Positions 21,172-32,559 of a stretch of 64,000 nt of DNA are shown in pieces (within the stretch, counting starts at the first letter, position 1; every line of letters begins with the position of its first letter). The stretch lies in NCBI GenBank assembly GCA_963921935.1, contig OY998177.1, positions 111,654,067 through 111,718,066 of the forward strand. Reading direction: 5' to 3'. The notes beneath the pieces were generated by a model, which saw only the letters and a list, made by a program, of their open reading frames with translations, was not told where the DNA came from and made no database searches. This DNA is from Galeruca laticollis. Taxonomy: Eukaryota; Arthropoda; Insecta; Coleoptera; Chrysomelidae. The position numbers and the translations under genes were made by a program.

Positions 21172-22248
21172 TTTATTGACCACACACTGCTGATTTGCCT
21201 AAATAATTAGTTATGAAGATAACTGTTTTTTCAATCTTAAAGAAGCAATGAATTTAAAAGCACCAAAAAAACTTGTAAATATTAGGCTATGCTCGAATGT
21301 CAATGAACGTCAAAACAAACTGGGGAATTTTACCAGTTGATTTGACAACGTCTTGAAGTTTTGCCAACCCGTTAGCAGTAAATTGCTCTGGCTGTTGAGG
21401 ATAAATTGTATTCACGGTTGGTAAATTAATATTTATTCCGATAAGCAGGAAAGTAACTTAAAATGACATCATCGTCTTTTTATCGTAAATAAACTATATC
21501 TCGAAAACGGTTGATATTGTTAAGATCAAATAAGTATACCTTTTTTCTACAGAAATTATAAGAAATGATAATGACAATTGAATAAGTTAGTTGTAAATTA
21601 ATGAATGACAAAAAATTTGGAACTGGTTTCATCCAATTCACATAGCACATGTGGCGACATCTACAAGTTAACTCATATCTTCTCACATATTCTTGTGTAC
21701 CCTTACCGAAACTAGTTCATACCCAATTTTCAAGTCATTATTCCGAAAAATAGCTGATTTTTTAACAAAAATCTATTTAATTTTTTTCAATTTAACGCGC
21801 TAAGGAGCAGACAGACCCATTGTTGTTAATACAAATATTATTATATTGGCCTTCTGAACTTGTAGTTACAATTTAGCACATTACTTATGAATTACCCTGT
21901 ATTTTTCACCGTTTTTGACTTGTGAATAAGATTAACGACTATTATATAGTATTTTCCACAGTATCCTATCTATATCATAGTAAACAATAAAAAAATGGTA
22001 ACTAATTCCTAGCGATTACTGAAATATTTTTAAGTTTCATTACAATACTTTATGCTTGACAATGCTTAGTTAATTAAATGCTATAGCATGATGGATATTA
22101 AAATTACACTTCCTCCATGTCAATCAATCGTTCTGTCATTAATCTTTAATTTTTTTGCTGGAATTTCAGTTGAATGCGACTGAAATTAGTATGTTCCAAC
22201 AATAGGGAGAATTTAAGTAACATAATACATAATTATTCAAATACTTAC
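21172..22248. other. No gene seen
   Basis: AT-rich intronic sequence of the SLC46-like gene. No protein motif, tandem repeat or clear transposon end was recognised. ACAGGGT on minus near 21900 is too short to use. Confidence 0.5.
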
Positions 22249-22350
22249 CAGTCAACATAAACGTGAAATAAATTATTAGTAAAGGGACTTCGGCCGTTAG
22301 TTTGAACCGAAATTTGTTCAAAACATTGTAAACCGGTACACATCGCATCT
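22249..22350 (-). CDS. SLC46/PCFT-like MFS transporter, N-terminal exon
   Basis: A 102-bp exon on minus bounded by acceptor TTTCTAG (ending 22351) and donor GTAAGT (22248-22243). It encodes MRCVPVYNVLNKFRFKLTAE followed by the first membrane span VPLLIIYFTFMLT. It ends in phase 1 (ACT G), which pairs with the phase of the exon at 4688-4945, giving a continuous TM1 to NLTVYKTCY join as in SLC46 proteins. The ATG two bases into the exon may be the start, with an untranslated first exon further right, or coding may continue upstream. No stops inside. Confidence 0.7.
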
Positions 22351-22851
22351 CTAGAAACAAAACAATCAATTCATTACAATATCACCAACTAATGAATTTT
22401 TATTCTATTTTCAACGTGTACATATCTCTAGCTATTACCCGAGGTACTGCTGTTAGTATAATGAATGTAGATAATTGCAACTTAAAATGTATTTATACAG
22501 TGTAATAGTAAAAAATACTGAACTAATAATACAGTGTGTTTTTCTCTTTATAAAACTGATTGAAGAATAGTCTAATTTTTTGCAAAAACTAACAGAAAAA
22601 AAATAGTTACATTACAGAGAAACTATACAATGCATTCAATATTTATTTACAATAAAGATTTCAACCCTCAACTGATATGGTGATTTCTTGGCTACACAAC
22701 TGCTATTGTTGGGTTGATTTTGAACCAGCCTTAATTCAAAAAGGAATGCTACCCTTTTTTTGACCAACTGAATTATAATTTGTTGTTGTAATGTATGTAC
22801 AAAACCTTATGATACGTACAAGGTATTTTATATAGTTGATAAACTGGTATA
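22351..22851. other. No gene seen
   Basis: AT-rich. The missing 5' part of the SLC46-like gene is expected on this side, but no promoter or leader exon could be picked out. Confidence 0.4.
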
Positions 22852-23136
22852 CTTCTTCTCAAAAGTCCCCTCCCTCCCACTTTTCTTTTGAACGGTGATT
22901 TTTAGACTGATAAAATTTGGAGCGTGAAAATGAACTATTGTAAGCTTCTGTACTAGTGGTAACAGGTGACGTCACCTGTTACCACAAGCTTACAATAGTT
23001 CATTTTCACGCTTCTCTACTAGTGGTAACAGGTGACGTCACCTGTTACCACAAGCTTACAATAGTTCATTTGCACGCTCCAAATTTCATCAGTCTAAAAA
23101 TCACCGTTCAAAAGAAAAGGGGGAGATCTGGTTTTG
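22852..23136. mobile_element. Palindromic MITE related to mariner 3
   Basis: A foldback of about 285 bp. The left arm has CAAAAGTCCCCTCCC, CTTTTGAACGG, AAATTTGGAGCGTGAAAAT and GGTAACAGGTGACGT. The same blocks appear in the same order in the TIR of the mariner at 48621-50475. The right arm is the inverse but diverges after GGGGGAG, so its tip is lost. TA precedes the left end (22850-22851). Confidence 0.8.
22956..23051. repeat. Duplicated 30-bp perfect palindrome with CRE-like centre
   Basis: Two identical 30-bp palindromes at 22956-22985 and 23022-23051, centred on GGTGACGTCACC, lie 66 bp apart within a tandemly repeated segment. TGACGTCA is the CREB/ATF consensus. No regulatory role is shown. 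Confidence 0.85.
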
Positions 23137-23405
23137 TATTTAAATCACAGGTTGAGGCAGTTGCCGAGTAACGCAAGTACACCTCCACAAAAATCACCAC
23201 ACCAAAGAAGCCCAATACAAACTATTAACGGCATATACAGGTTGACAAATTAATTCTGCCAGTCCGAAGTTTAGCAACGTCCTATGCGCCGTAGCCGTAT
23301 GCGGATTGCAAGAGCTCACTTCGCTGGTAGAATTCGTAACCTTCGTTTTGACAGTACAGTTCAGATAAAAGTGTGATTACTGGGATTGTGCAATACAAAC
23401 TTATT

Positions 23406-25261
23406 ATGGCGACTCCAGAAAATAAAGTTGTACATAAAAAGTTGAGTGAGCAGTGTGGTGACATAATTATGAGCGTTTTAAATTTCATGACCGAACAGGC
23501 AAACAATGGCAAGTCAACAATTCCTTTAGCAAATGTAAGTTTTAATTATTGCAATAAAATTTTTAAACCAAAGTAATTATTCAACAAATTTACACTCGAT
23601 GGTGAATTTTTTAAATCGGTGTTCGTACATGAAATATTTATTTGTTGAACGATTTAAAAAAGTGACATTAGGGTGAGACAAAGTATTTTATGCACTCATG
23701 TGTCAATTTTATGAACCGTTATGTCATCATGACAAACAAATCTACGCCATTTTTAGTCCATTTAAAGCATTCTAAATGAGACATTTCTTGGTTTTTGCAT
23801 TCCTGCGGCTCATCCGTCAATTTTTTCATCATGAAAAAAAGCACCACTTCATGGACTTGTTGCATAAATAACTATTCTGTTTCTGTCTACAGGAGTATAT
23901 AATAGGGCACATGTTTATTTCGTATAAGATAACTATTTAAATGTAATAGGTTTTTTAGCTTAAAATTATAATTATTATACTCTATTACATATCGGTTTCA
24001 ATATTTGTTTTGAACCATCTTCCGATTTCAGTTACAATTGCGGTTTGGTCATATTAAAATATGTTTGAACTAAAATCTAGAGTTGGTTCAAAAAACTAAT
24101 GAGTAATATACTATTTTTGGATTTAATACTTCTTTTAAATAGCCGAAAACCACGACAAAAATTTTTATTTCAAAGAACGGTCACTGAAAACATATTTATC
24201 TACTTCCTTATTCTATTTGTATAAAACTACACATGAGTAAAACTTTTAATAAAATATGTAGATCGACTTATTTTATTATCAGATCATTGAACGAGTCTCT
24301 GTTGCTACGAAAGTTAGCCTAAGAACGCTTTCTGGTATTAAAGAAGAAGCTCTGGCAGGAAGTGATGCTGATACTGATGTGTCTACTAGAAAATAAAAAA
24401 CATCCAGTATCCGTATGGATCAATTCGACAAAACTGTGCTTAGAAGGTGCATAATAAATTATCACATATCCGAGAAAAAAGTATCCACGTTAAGAAATGC
24501 ACACAAAACCTTTGCAGATAGTTATGGGTTCGCAGGAAGTCGCGAATCTCTGCGGAAACAAATAAATACATTCTTTGGGTTTGTTAATGGAACGTCACGA
24601 AATGAGATATTTACGCCTACTTCATTTAAGAAACAAAGGAAAAGTGCAGAGAACAGAACAAACCTATCATTTATATGGATGAAACATACATTCATTCATG
24701 TCACACGCACCTTAGAGGATGGAGCGGCAAGAGTAAGGAAGGTTTAGGAAACCCGTTTCAAAAGGTAATAGCCACATCATTGTGCATGCAGAAAGTGAAA
24801 ATGCTGGTATAATGTGGAAGTCCCAGTCAAAAACAGGAGATTATCATAATGAAATGTCGGACGAAAATTATGAAAAGTGGGTACAAGAAAAACTTATTCC
24901 AAACCTACCAAAAAACGCTTTTGTGGTAATTGATAATGCCCCATATCACAATGTTCTAAATGAAAAATTACCTACCACTGCTTGAACTAAAACACGATAA
25001 AAAAACTGGCTTTCTGAAAGAAACATATATTCCAGTGAAAAAATGTTATAACCGGATATTTATAACGTTGCAAAAATGTACAAACCGCAATATAAGACTT
25101 GAAAAATTGATGAATTGTTTATTTGACATGGATTGCAAGTTTTAATGCTACTACTTCCACCTGGACTTAAATCCGATCGAAAGTGTTTGGGCGACACTTA
25201 GAGAATATGTGGCCAAACGAAATGTTACCTTCACTTTTACAAACGTTAAAGAGTTCTGTGA

Positions 25262-25262
<1 letters not shown>
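23406..25262 (+). pseudogene. Intron-containing DDE transposase gene 2 (pseudogene)
   Basis: Same family as the gene at 19407-21171. Exon 1 23406-23534 (MATPENKVVHKKLSEQ to STIPLAN) ends at GTAAGT. A 748-bp intron follows, ending TTATTATCAG, and exon 2 starts at 24283 (IIERVSVATKVSLRTLSG, helix-turn-helix; phase 0 on both sides). The body carries IYMDETYIHSCHT (first D), HIIVHAESENAG, GDYHNEMSDENYEKWV, FVVIDNAPYHNV (second D) and LDLNPIESVWATLREYV (E). Lesions: TAA after DVSTRK, a frameshift near 24700, a TGA near 24983 and further shifts to 25190. Coding sequence ends at a (TA)n array. Confidence 0.75.

Positions 25263-25264
<2 letters not shown>

Positions 25265-25320
<56 letters not shown>
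25265..25320. repeat. (TA)n microsatellite
   Basis: About 28 TA units, exactly at the junction between transposase gene 2 and the 5'-truncated I-clade element. Confidence 0.95.
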
Positions 25321-25322
<2 letters not shown>

Positions 25323-26345
25323 TCCAAACAAGCAGTAGACGTATTTTTCAGTGAACAGGGAGGAGAATTCTCTATCAATGGAAACTTCATTAAAACCCGT
25401 AGATTACAAACACCTTCTGAACGGCTGGTACTATCAAACGTCTGTCCCTCGATTCTCAATGATGTACTACTATCAGAATTGCGGGGTCTAGGCATAAACA
25501 ACATATCCCGAATAATGTCCCTAAGAGTTGGAACGACAAATCCAGAATACAACCATATCCTCAGTACGGCAAGTATATGTAACACCCTCCAACAACTTAA
25601 ATATTCCAGATAGTATTATCATCTAAGATGACAACACATCCTATCGGATCTTCCTCACATTTGATGATCAGAATTGTCACAAATGTAAACAAACTGGTCG
25701 CATTGCATCAAAATATCCAAACGCTCAACAAAACACTTCGTTACAAAATCTTCCGGAAATCAATAATTCCAAAAATATATTTGATGGAGAGAAAAATCCA
25801 CAAGTAAACCCAACAGAATCCACAAGTAAAACTGCTAGCATCTCCATATCTTTGTTAAAAAATCCCATAAGATCAACTGAAGATGACTTAGAAAAGCGAA
25901 TGCATTATACAGAAAACTGTAATAAACGGCGTTTATCCGAAACTTCTAGTCCCATAGCAGAATCAGACTTGGCATCCGAAATACCTGATACACTGAAAAA
26001 ATATAAAAGTGATGAATTTACATCCGAACAACTGCAACCTGTAAAACAGCTAATGGAAAAAGATCCTCGAATCTATGCTCTTACTTTCGAACAATTGACC
26101 GACTTACTGTCAAATATGAAAGGAAACCCAGATCCAATAAGCGTGATTAGAAACTACACGTCGGAATTTGAAGAGTTGGTAGATCCTTTTGAAAAAAATT
26201 ACCCATCACTACAAAGCAAAGCAACGAAGACGCACTTCACAAAAATTAGGTAGAGACGTGAAAGATATATTGCTGAAGGACCCATAGAACAAGAGCCAAT
26301 CAGTGACTCATCTGACAGCAACGACGTAAATTCTACTTCAATAAA
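25321..26345 (+). pseudogene. I-clade ORF1 (Gag-like) pseudogene
   Basis: The first part (25321-25613) reads GGEFSINGNFIKTRRLQTPS, LSNVCPSILNDVLLSELRGL and MSLRVGTTNPEYNHIL, a segment typical of I-type Gag proteins before the zinc knuckle. A frameshift follows. The next part has YRIFLTFDDQNCHKCKQTGR with CHKC as the only recognisable half of a CCHC knuckle; the H and last C positions read R and Y. The 134-residue frame at 25852-26253 is a polar C-terminal region. Role when intact: RNA binding in the ribonucleoprotein particle. Confidence 0.6.
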
Positions 26346-26359
26346 TTTAAAATAAAACA

Positions 26360-26936
26360 ATGAGTATTCTACAGTGGAATCTAAATGAATATTACCTCCA
26401 TCTGGAATTGTTAGAAACTATTATATCTAAATACAACCAGAACGTTATCTGTTTACAAGAAACACACTTCAATAATCAGAATACACACAAACTAAAAGAT
26501 TTTGATGTATATTACAAGAATAGAATTGGCATAAAAAGTTGGGGAGGAGTTGCAACATATGTAAATAAAAACCTTCATTCAAGTCAAATCGATTTAAATA
26601 CCAATATTGAAGCAATAGCTGTATGCGTTTATTTTCCTACAAAAATAAATATATGTAATATATATTCCATCCGACCGAAACCTAAGTAAAATGGAACTGA
26701 CTGATCTAATCTCCCAGGTTCCTAATCCTAAAATTATCATGAGCGACTTCAACGGACACAACTTCGTGTGAGGGTGTGAGAAACAAGATACTCGAGGAAA
26801 CACAATAGAAGAGGTTATGACAGACTTAAACTTAAACATTCTTAACGATGGAAGTAAAACCAGATTTAATACCTATAATGTAACTCCTTCGGCTATAGAT
26901 TTATCCTTCATGGGACGGACATCAAAATTTTACGAA
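26360..26936 (+). pseudogene. I-clade endonuclease, 5' part
   Basis: Starts MSILQWNLNEYYLHLELLET and continues NVICLQETHFNNQNT (catalytic E), then SWGGVATYVNKNL. These are the first blocks of an apurinic/apyrimidinic-type endonuclease that nicks target DNA. After 26686 frameshifts begin, and the piggyBac insert cuts it at about 26937; the terminal SDHSPI block is found on the far side (about 29450). Confidence 0.75.
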
Positions 26937-29384
26937 AAGGACTAACTGGGGTCCGAGAAGACCCCATGCGTGAAATTGCAGAAACGCTGTATTTTTCTTT
27001 AAATTAAATATATAGATAAGGAGTTTTATTAAAGTTTTACTATTAACCATTTATTAGTCAAAGAATAACGAAAAAATACAAAATACCCTAATCACTAATA
27101 CTGCTAGCTACATACCATTTTAACATTTTTTACAAACTATCTCCGGTTTTGAATGTTCTAGGAACACAAAGTTATTACACCTAATACATATTTTTCTGGA
27201 TTTTCTGACTTTTCCTCTTTGACACATATGGCAGCGCCCCGTGGTAATGTTCTGTTGTTCAATCCTATGTTCTGTTGCATCCAGTAGTTCGGGAAAAACG
27301 TCTGTCCTATGCCGTTTTCTATTCGTCTGAATGTATTTATTATTATATCGCCGGAAAACGTTTTTCTTGATGAGTTCTTTTCCTAGTCCCAAAATATACA
27401 TTTTACGTTTATCCAAATTTTTTTTTCGCCAATCCGGGTTTTGGAATAACCACAATTTATAAGCATTTTTTCCTGCGATATCTATAAGATGCGGAAATAT
27501 TGCCATTGGCCAGCGGTTTGACTTTCTCTGCACTGTATATTCTTTGGCCAACTTATCTGGAGTGTCGACAGCACCTTTTGTTTTGTTGTAATGAAGAATA
27601 ATTTCTGGTTTATAGTGCTGTTTTTCTCCAGCTACTTTACTATCAGTATGCTCACTTGAAAGTAAGATGACAGCATGTTTTTGTTTTGGAACATAGGATA
27701 CTAGCGTTTTTTGACTTCTAAAAGCAAACATACTTGAAAACTCTTTCTTGTAAGATGCCGGTAGAAGTTCCCTGGGAATAAATGTTTTATTTTTCCGGAG
27801 AGTTCCACATAAAGTAATATTTTCTTTCCACGACTTGTCAGCAAGTTCTAAACTTGTAGAAAAGTTATCGGTCGTTATTCCAAATCCGCCTTCCAAATGG
27901 TCTGTCAAATCTAGGACAACCCTTTGACCTTGACCCTTTTCCGCTTTGTTACCTTGTTTTCCTCAGAATTAATAGATACATAGGAATATAAAGTTTGCCT
28001 ATATTGCTTTTCAAATAACTTACCCAAATAAACTTGCATGTTTGCAATATAAGAAGTGGTGCAGTCCACAAGAGCCCATATTTTGATTCCATACTTATCA
28101 GGTTTACTCTTCATATAGACTCGGAATGGTGCCTTAGCCCTAAATGGTACAAGCTGCTAATCTACACATAGATGGTCGCCAGGATTAAGTGATTTTTTAC
28201 AATTAGAAGTGAAAATATCGAATATATCTATTATCGGAGCTAGCTTATCTACTAATTTTCGTTCTTGTCTTGTTTGAAAATTATCAAAGCGTAAAAATGA
28301 AGTAATTTGTTTGAATCTGTCTCTTGATATTGCAGCAGGAATTATAGGACGACAGTAAGAAATATCTTGACACCAGAGCATATAGATAGCCTCTTTCGAT
28401 TCGTGAAGTGCGCCAAGAATACGCAACAGTCCAATATAAGCTTCAATCTCTGTAGAATCAACAGGTACAAAAACTTTAATTTTATTCGGATTCCATTTAT
28501 CATAATATGTTTGTGCCTTTCTGTTTGTTTCGGTTACTATTATGCTCAGAATATCCGGAGATAGGAAAATAATAAAAGCGTCTTTTATACTTGAGATATC
28601 AGAACTGTAATTTGTAAGGCCTAGAGCATGTCTCCGAATATCAGCTTTTGAACGTCTAACTTTTGTGTTTCCCGGAATTTTTGACCACCCGGTTCCATCT
28701 TAAGATTTATATACTGGAATGACCTGGCTGTTACTAACTGTTGGTTCTTCTGGGTTCTTTTCTCTATACTTTGATCAACAACTATTACATCATTTTCTTC
28801 CTCTACTTCTGTGACAATGTCTTCATCTTCTAAGTCACTCGATGTTTCCTCATTGATAACACTATCCAACTCTGGATCATCACGTTCAAGTATACGTAAC
28901 ATCTCATCGTCAGTATGTCAGTAAGCCCCTTGCGATTGTTTCTAAATAAAAACTGACTTATTTTCAAAACGATGTACCCTACTCGCAATATCACAAGAAA
29001 CCCGAATATTCAATTCTAAAAATTATATCGCAGTGCGAGGAATCCCCCATTTGAACTGGTTATTTACATTTTACAATTATACGAATAAATTCCCTGTGAG
29101 TAAACAAACGTTAAACGTATGGGATTCCTCGATTTTACTAACAGTTACCGGGATTATTTCATCGGACGTAAAAGGCTGACCGGGGTCTGAAGAGACCCCT
29201 GTAATATAAAACTATTTTTTGTTTATACCAGCCAATAAAAACTACTAAATAGATCATATTTTATCAAAATAATTCATAGACTGCAGCTAGATTAAAGATC
29301 AATGTTTAAAAATTTGCGTTTGCAAAGATACAGCAAAAACATACGTCATGGGGTACAAACGGACCCCGGCCAGTCCTATGAAGG
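26937..29384 (-). mobile_element. piggyBac element
   Basis: The right end is CCTATGAAGG next to TTAA (29385-29388), the piggyBac target. The inner terminal sequence GGGGTCCG...ACCCCATG recurs inverted at the left (26947-26968), but the outermost dozen bases and TTAA on that side are degraded. It carries one dead transposase on minus and lies in the endonuclease of the I-clade element. Confidence 0.75.
27120..28902 (-). pseudogene. piggyBac transposase pseudogene
   Basis: Minus strand. An acidic N-terminus (28902-28621), then the conserved core. The first catalytic region lies around KPDKYGIKIWALVDCTTSY (about 28100), the second acidic residue in GGFGITTDNFSTSLELA (about 27890) and the third in NKTKGAVDTPDKLAKEYTV (about 27570), followed by RWPMAIFPHLIDIAGKNAY. 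It ends in a cysteine-rich zinc-binding domain (CHMCQRGK, CIRC, CKKC) that normally recognises the ends. Breaks: a TAG where VDEQLVPFR is expected (about 28157), a frameshift at about 27910 and N-terminal shifts. About 590 residues are represented, the usual size. Confidence 0.85.
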
Positions 29385-29388
29385 TTAA

Positions 29389-30650
29389 CTTTGTGTAATC
29401 CTTCATTACATCAACACCTAACATGGGAAGTCTTACCTTTTTCATATGACAGTGATCATTCCCCAATCCTTGTCGTAGATAAACGTAGAAGTGCTGACGA
29501 TTCAACACCTATACAAAAGTGAAAGCTACATGAAGCAGACTGGGAACAATATACTATTTTAACTGACGCACCTTAATCAAAATTTTCAATACGTGAGGAC
29601 ATAAATGAGACAATAAACAATTCCAATGACATATTGATAACAGCTGCAGACCTAACAATAGGGCTAACTAAAAACGTAACACACCGTACGGCTGTACTAC
29701 TGTGGAATAAAGAATGTAAAGAGGCACTTAAAGGAAGTAAACATGCATTTCATATCTATAAAAAGCATAACACGATTGATAATCAATTATGATTCAAAGC
29801 ATTAACGGCCAAAACTAAGTATATTTTTAGAAAAAGTAAAAAAGACTCATGGATGAAATATGTGCAAAATATAAGCAGCTCTACTAGCTTAACATCTGTA
29901 TGGAAAAATGTGAATACCATATCCAGCAATAAATCATACAATAAAATCACTGGTATAAAACAAGACTAAATCTTAATAACAAAATCAAAAGATATAGCTG
30001 AAGCATTGGCGGAAGCATTCCAAGAGAACTCGAGCGATGCCAAATTAAAGAAAGATTTTCTAAAAAATAGAGTATCAATCGAAGAAATCCCAATCAATAA
30101 TGAAAACAATACATCGTACCTCAACCAACTACTCACGCTATCAGAACTAGATGAAGCGATAAAAGATTTTAAAAACTCGAGTCCAGGTACTGATAATATA
30201 CCGATTTCTTTCCTGCTATATCTATCGGAGAGCGGCAGAGAAGTACTCTTAAATATTTACAACACCATTTGGATACAGCAAACTTTTCCAATTCAGTGGA
30301 CTGAAGCAACAATCATACCAATTCTAAAGACTGTTAAGAGAACAACAAGTATAGAATCATACAGACCTATTGCAATGACTATCACGATGTGTAAGCTCTT
30401 AGAAAAAATTATTAATAATCGTCTTAGGTGGGAACTTGAAAGTTGCAAACTAATTAAACCAGAACAAAATGGATTCAGGAAAAAGAGAAGTCCTATTAAC
30501 ATTATAATTGATCTAGAAAGTGATATAAACGAAGCCTTCGCAAATAAACAGAAATGCTTAGCCATATTTATTCATATCAACAAAGCATTCGATACTGCCT
30601 TAAGAATAAATATACTGAAAGCTATAGGACTTTTGGAGTAAGAGTAAATG
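29389..30650 (+). pseudogene. I-clade endonuclease end and reverse transcriptase
   Basis: Directly after the piggyBac the endonuclease resumes with LTWEVLPFSYDSDHSPILV. A linker (WNKECKEALKGS, then WMKYVQNISS) follows, then the RT frame 30006-30641: SPGTDNIPISFLL, WTEATIIPILK, SIESYRPIAMTITMCKLLEK, EQNGFRKKRSPINII and FIHINKAFDTAL. The sequence leaves the RT soon after (VRVNGNLSTKQC near 30650) and rejoins coding after the catalytic YADD box should have occurred, so that box is deleted. Confidence 0.75.
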
Positions 30651-30719
30651 GTAATCTATCGACCAAACAATGTAAAGAAAGTCTTTATCTACGAGAAGAA
30701 AAATATTGACATTGTTATA

Positions 30720-31756
30720 TGCTACCTCTATATTAGATAATACTGAGGATCCAATGCACCCAAAAATGCATACAGATGGAATTGACAATATCGCACAACA
30801 ACCGAGTCCAACTTTCTGTAATCGCGTGAAACAATACAAAGCATATCTTCAAATCAAACATGTTCCTATATTCAAGTTTGGAGAAACATATCCTCCTTGG
30901 CAAAATTTCAAACCAATAATTGACACCACTCTTACCTCTTTTAAAAAATATGAACTACCCAGTCTGCTGATAAATAACATCTTCCAGATAAAACTCATTG
31001 AATATAATGACCATTCCAAAATATATACGGATGTTTCGAGAACTGCAGCTGGCGTCGGAGGCGCGGTTGTTACGGCAAATCATAACTAATCTTTTAAATT
31101 ACCTACCTGCAGTACAGTCTTTACTGGAGAAATATATGCATTGCTACAAGCCCTTAAACTGTCTAAAAATGCGAATGCTTCCAACATCCTCATAATCACA
31201 GATTCCCTCAGTTCATTAACATCCATACAGCAAGTTTGTAGTAGTCATCCCATTGCTATGGAAATGAAGAAGGAACTCTTTCAACTACAAGAATCCCAAA
31301 TAAATGTAGAATGTAGGAATCCAGGGTAATGAAGAAGCAGACCAACTGGCAAAACCAGCAGCGGAAAGTGATAGTGCGGTAGTTGTAAACGCGACGACCA
31401 TCAGTGATTTGAAGCATACCGTGAATAAAAAAGCGATAAGTGCGTGGCAAAATCAGTGGCTTGATTCGAAAGCAAAATTACGCGAGGTGAAACCCAGTGT
31501 GAAACCCTGGAATACAATACCAAACAGGCGGCCCAACCAAGTACTACTGACAAGACTAAGGATAGGACACACTAAACTGACGCATCAACATTTACTTGCC
31601 AGGACAGAAATGCCTCAGTGTACTACATGTTCCAAGCAGATAACAGTAAAACATATTCTGGTTGAGTGTCCCAGATTTGAGGACGCCCGAGTGAAAAACA
31701 ATATACCAAGCACATCGGAATCGGTATTAGGTCAAAACTGTGACATAACGTATTAA
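30720..31756 (+). pseudogene. I-clade RNase H and terminal CCHC
   Basis: Thumb-side sequence at 30760-31000, then RNase H with KIYTDVSRTAAGVGGAVV (first D kept; G of TDGS is V), FTGEIYALLQALKLS (E), ILIITDSLSSLTS (D) and NEEADQLAK (D). Frameshifts at about 31086 and 31325 separate the parts. The C-terminus has TRLRIGHTKLTHQHLLAR and CTTCSKQITVKHILVECPRF, the closing zinc-binding block of I-type elements. All four RNase H acidic positions survive, but the ORF does not. Confidence 0.75.
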
Positions 31757-31796
31757 TTCGATATCTTACTGAAATTAATGTAATCAGAACCTTGTA

Positions 31797-31935
31797 ATAG
31801 TATATTACGTAACGAGTGTTGTAAGAAGCATTTTACGCACGAACGGAAAAGTTACGCACGAAGCCGCGTAGCGGCGAGTGCGTTATTCCGTGAGTGCGTA
31901 AAATGCGTTACAACACGTGTTACGTACTATACTTT
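31797..31935. repeat. 139-bp imperfect palindrome (hairpin)
   Basis: Arms AGTATATTACGTAAC...GCATTTTACGCAC and GTGCGTAAAATGCG...GTTACGTACTATAC are inverse, with an inner GCCGC/GCGGC stem. It lies directly after the I-clade element and is richer in CG than its surroundings. Confidence 0.8.
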
Positions 31936-32559
31936 ACCTACGACCTAATTGTATTGAAATCTTATTAGGGGATTTAAAGTACAAATAAAAACGTACATCC
32001 TCGATGCCCAGCCAAGTTTCATTAAAGTCCATTCAAAGTAGTATTTATTTTTATCAAAAATATATGTAGAATTACCGGAATTGCAAAGAATGGCGTATAC
32101 ACATCTCAACTATAGTGATATTAATCCCTTAGGTGGAATTACTTCTCTCAGAAATCAAACACCAACCGCGGCATTAAATGGGTCACTTAAATCGCTTGGT
32201 GTATAATATACTATTGTTTACTAATATGATACATTATGACAGCTAAAAGATGCGGATTGAATGAAACGGAACCAATTATCATATAATTCCAAATAACTCT
32301 TAGTATTAAATGCAATCTCATCTCTAATAAACGTTATCTACCATTTATATATAGAATAAAATTCAACGTCAAACATCTAAGTAATACATTTTGAATAACA
32401 TCGCTACGTCTATTGACAGTTGCTAAGTGGTTGCTATGTAAGCCGTGCGATTTACTTTACAGCCGTGCGTTTTGTTTTACCGTGCGTAATAGACGCCTTA
32501 CATTGCCGACTGTGTGGTTTTGACTACTTACAGAGGTGGCCGTAGGTAAAATAATCTTT
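31936..32559. other. Unassigned sequence
   Basis: No recognised protein. TTTACCTACGACC at 31934-31946 has a near inverse GGCCGTAGGTAAAA at 32538-32551, so this interval may be the body of an unrecognised small element. Confidence 0.35.

Larger units (their letters stand above)
25321..31790 (+). mobile_element. I-clade non-LTR retrotransposon, split by piggyBac
   Basis: ORF1 (Gag with knuckle), then endonuclease, reverse transcriptase, RNase H and a terminal CCHC block, in the order of I/Nimb-type elements. The 5' end is truncated at a (TA)n array. A piggyBac insert of about 2.45 kb (26937-29384) interrupts the endonuclease. All ORFs are broken. The 3' end is placed shortly after the last codon. 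Confidence 0.75.

Noticed and set aside
17394..21905. ACAGGGT tips at 17394 and (inverted) about 21899 as ends of one element holding DDE gene 1
   Set aside because: Seven shared bases only; this motif is common at insect transposon ends and the next bases differ.
24000..24045. A fourth hammerhead-like motif on minus (CTGA...GAAGATGG...GAAACC)
   Set aside because: The CTGA and GA parts of the core are separated by six bases, so the core is not formed.
26594..26839. Minus frame opposite the I-clade endonuclease
   Set aside because: Shadow of the plus-strand coding sequence.
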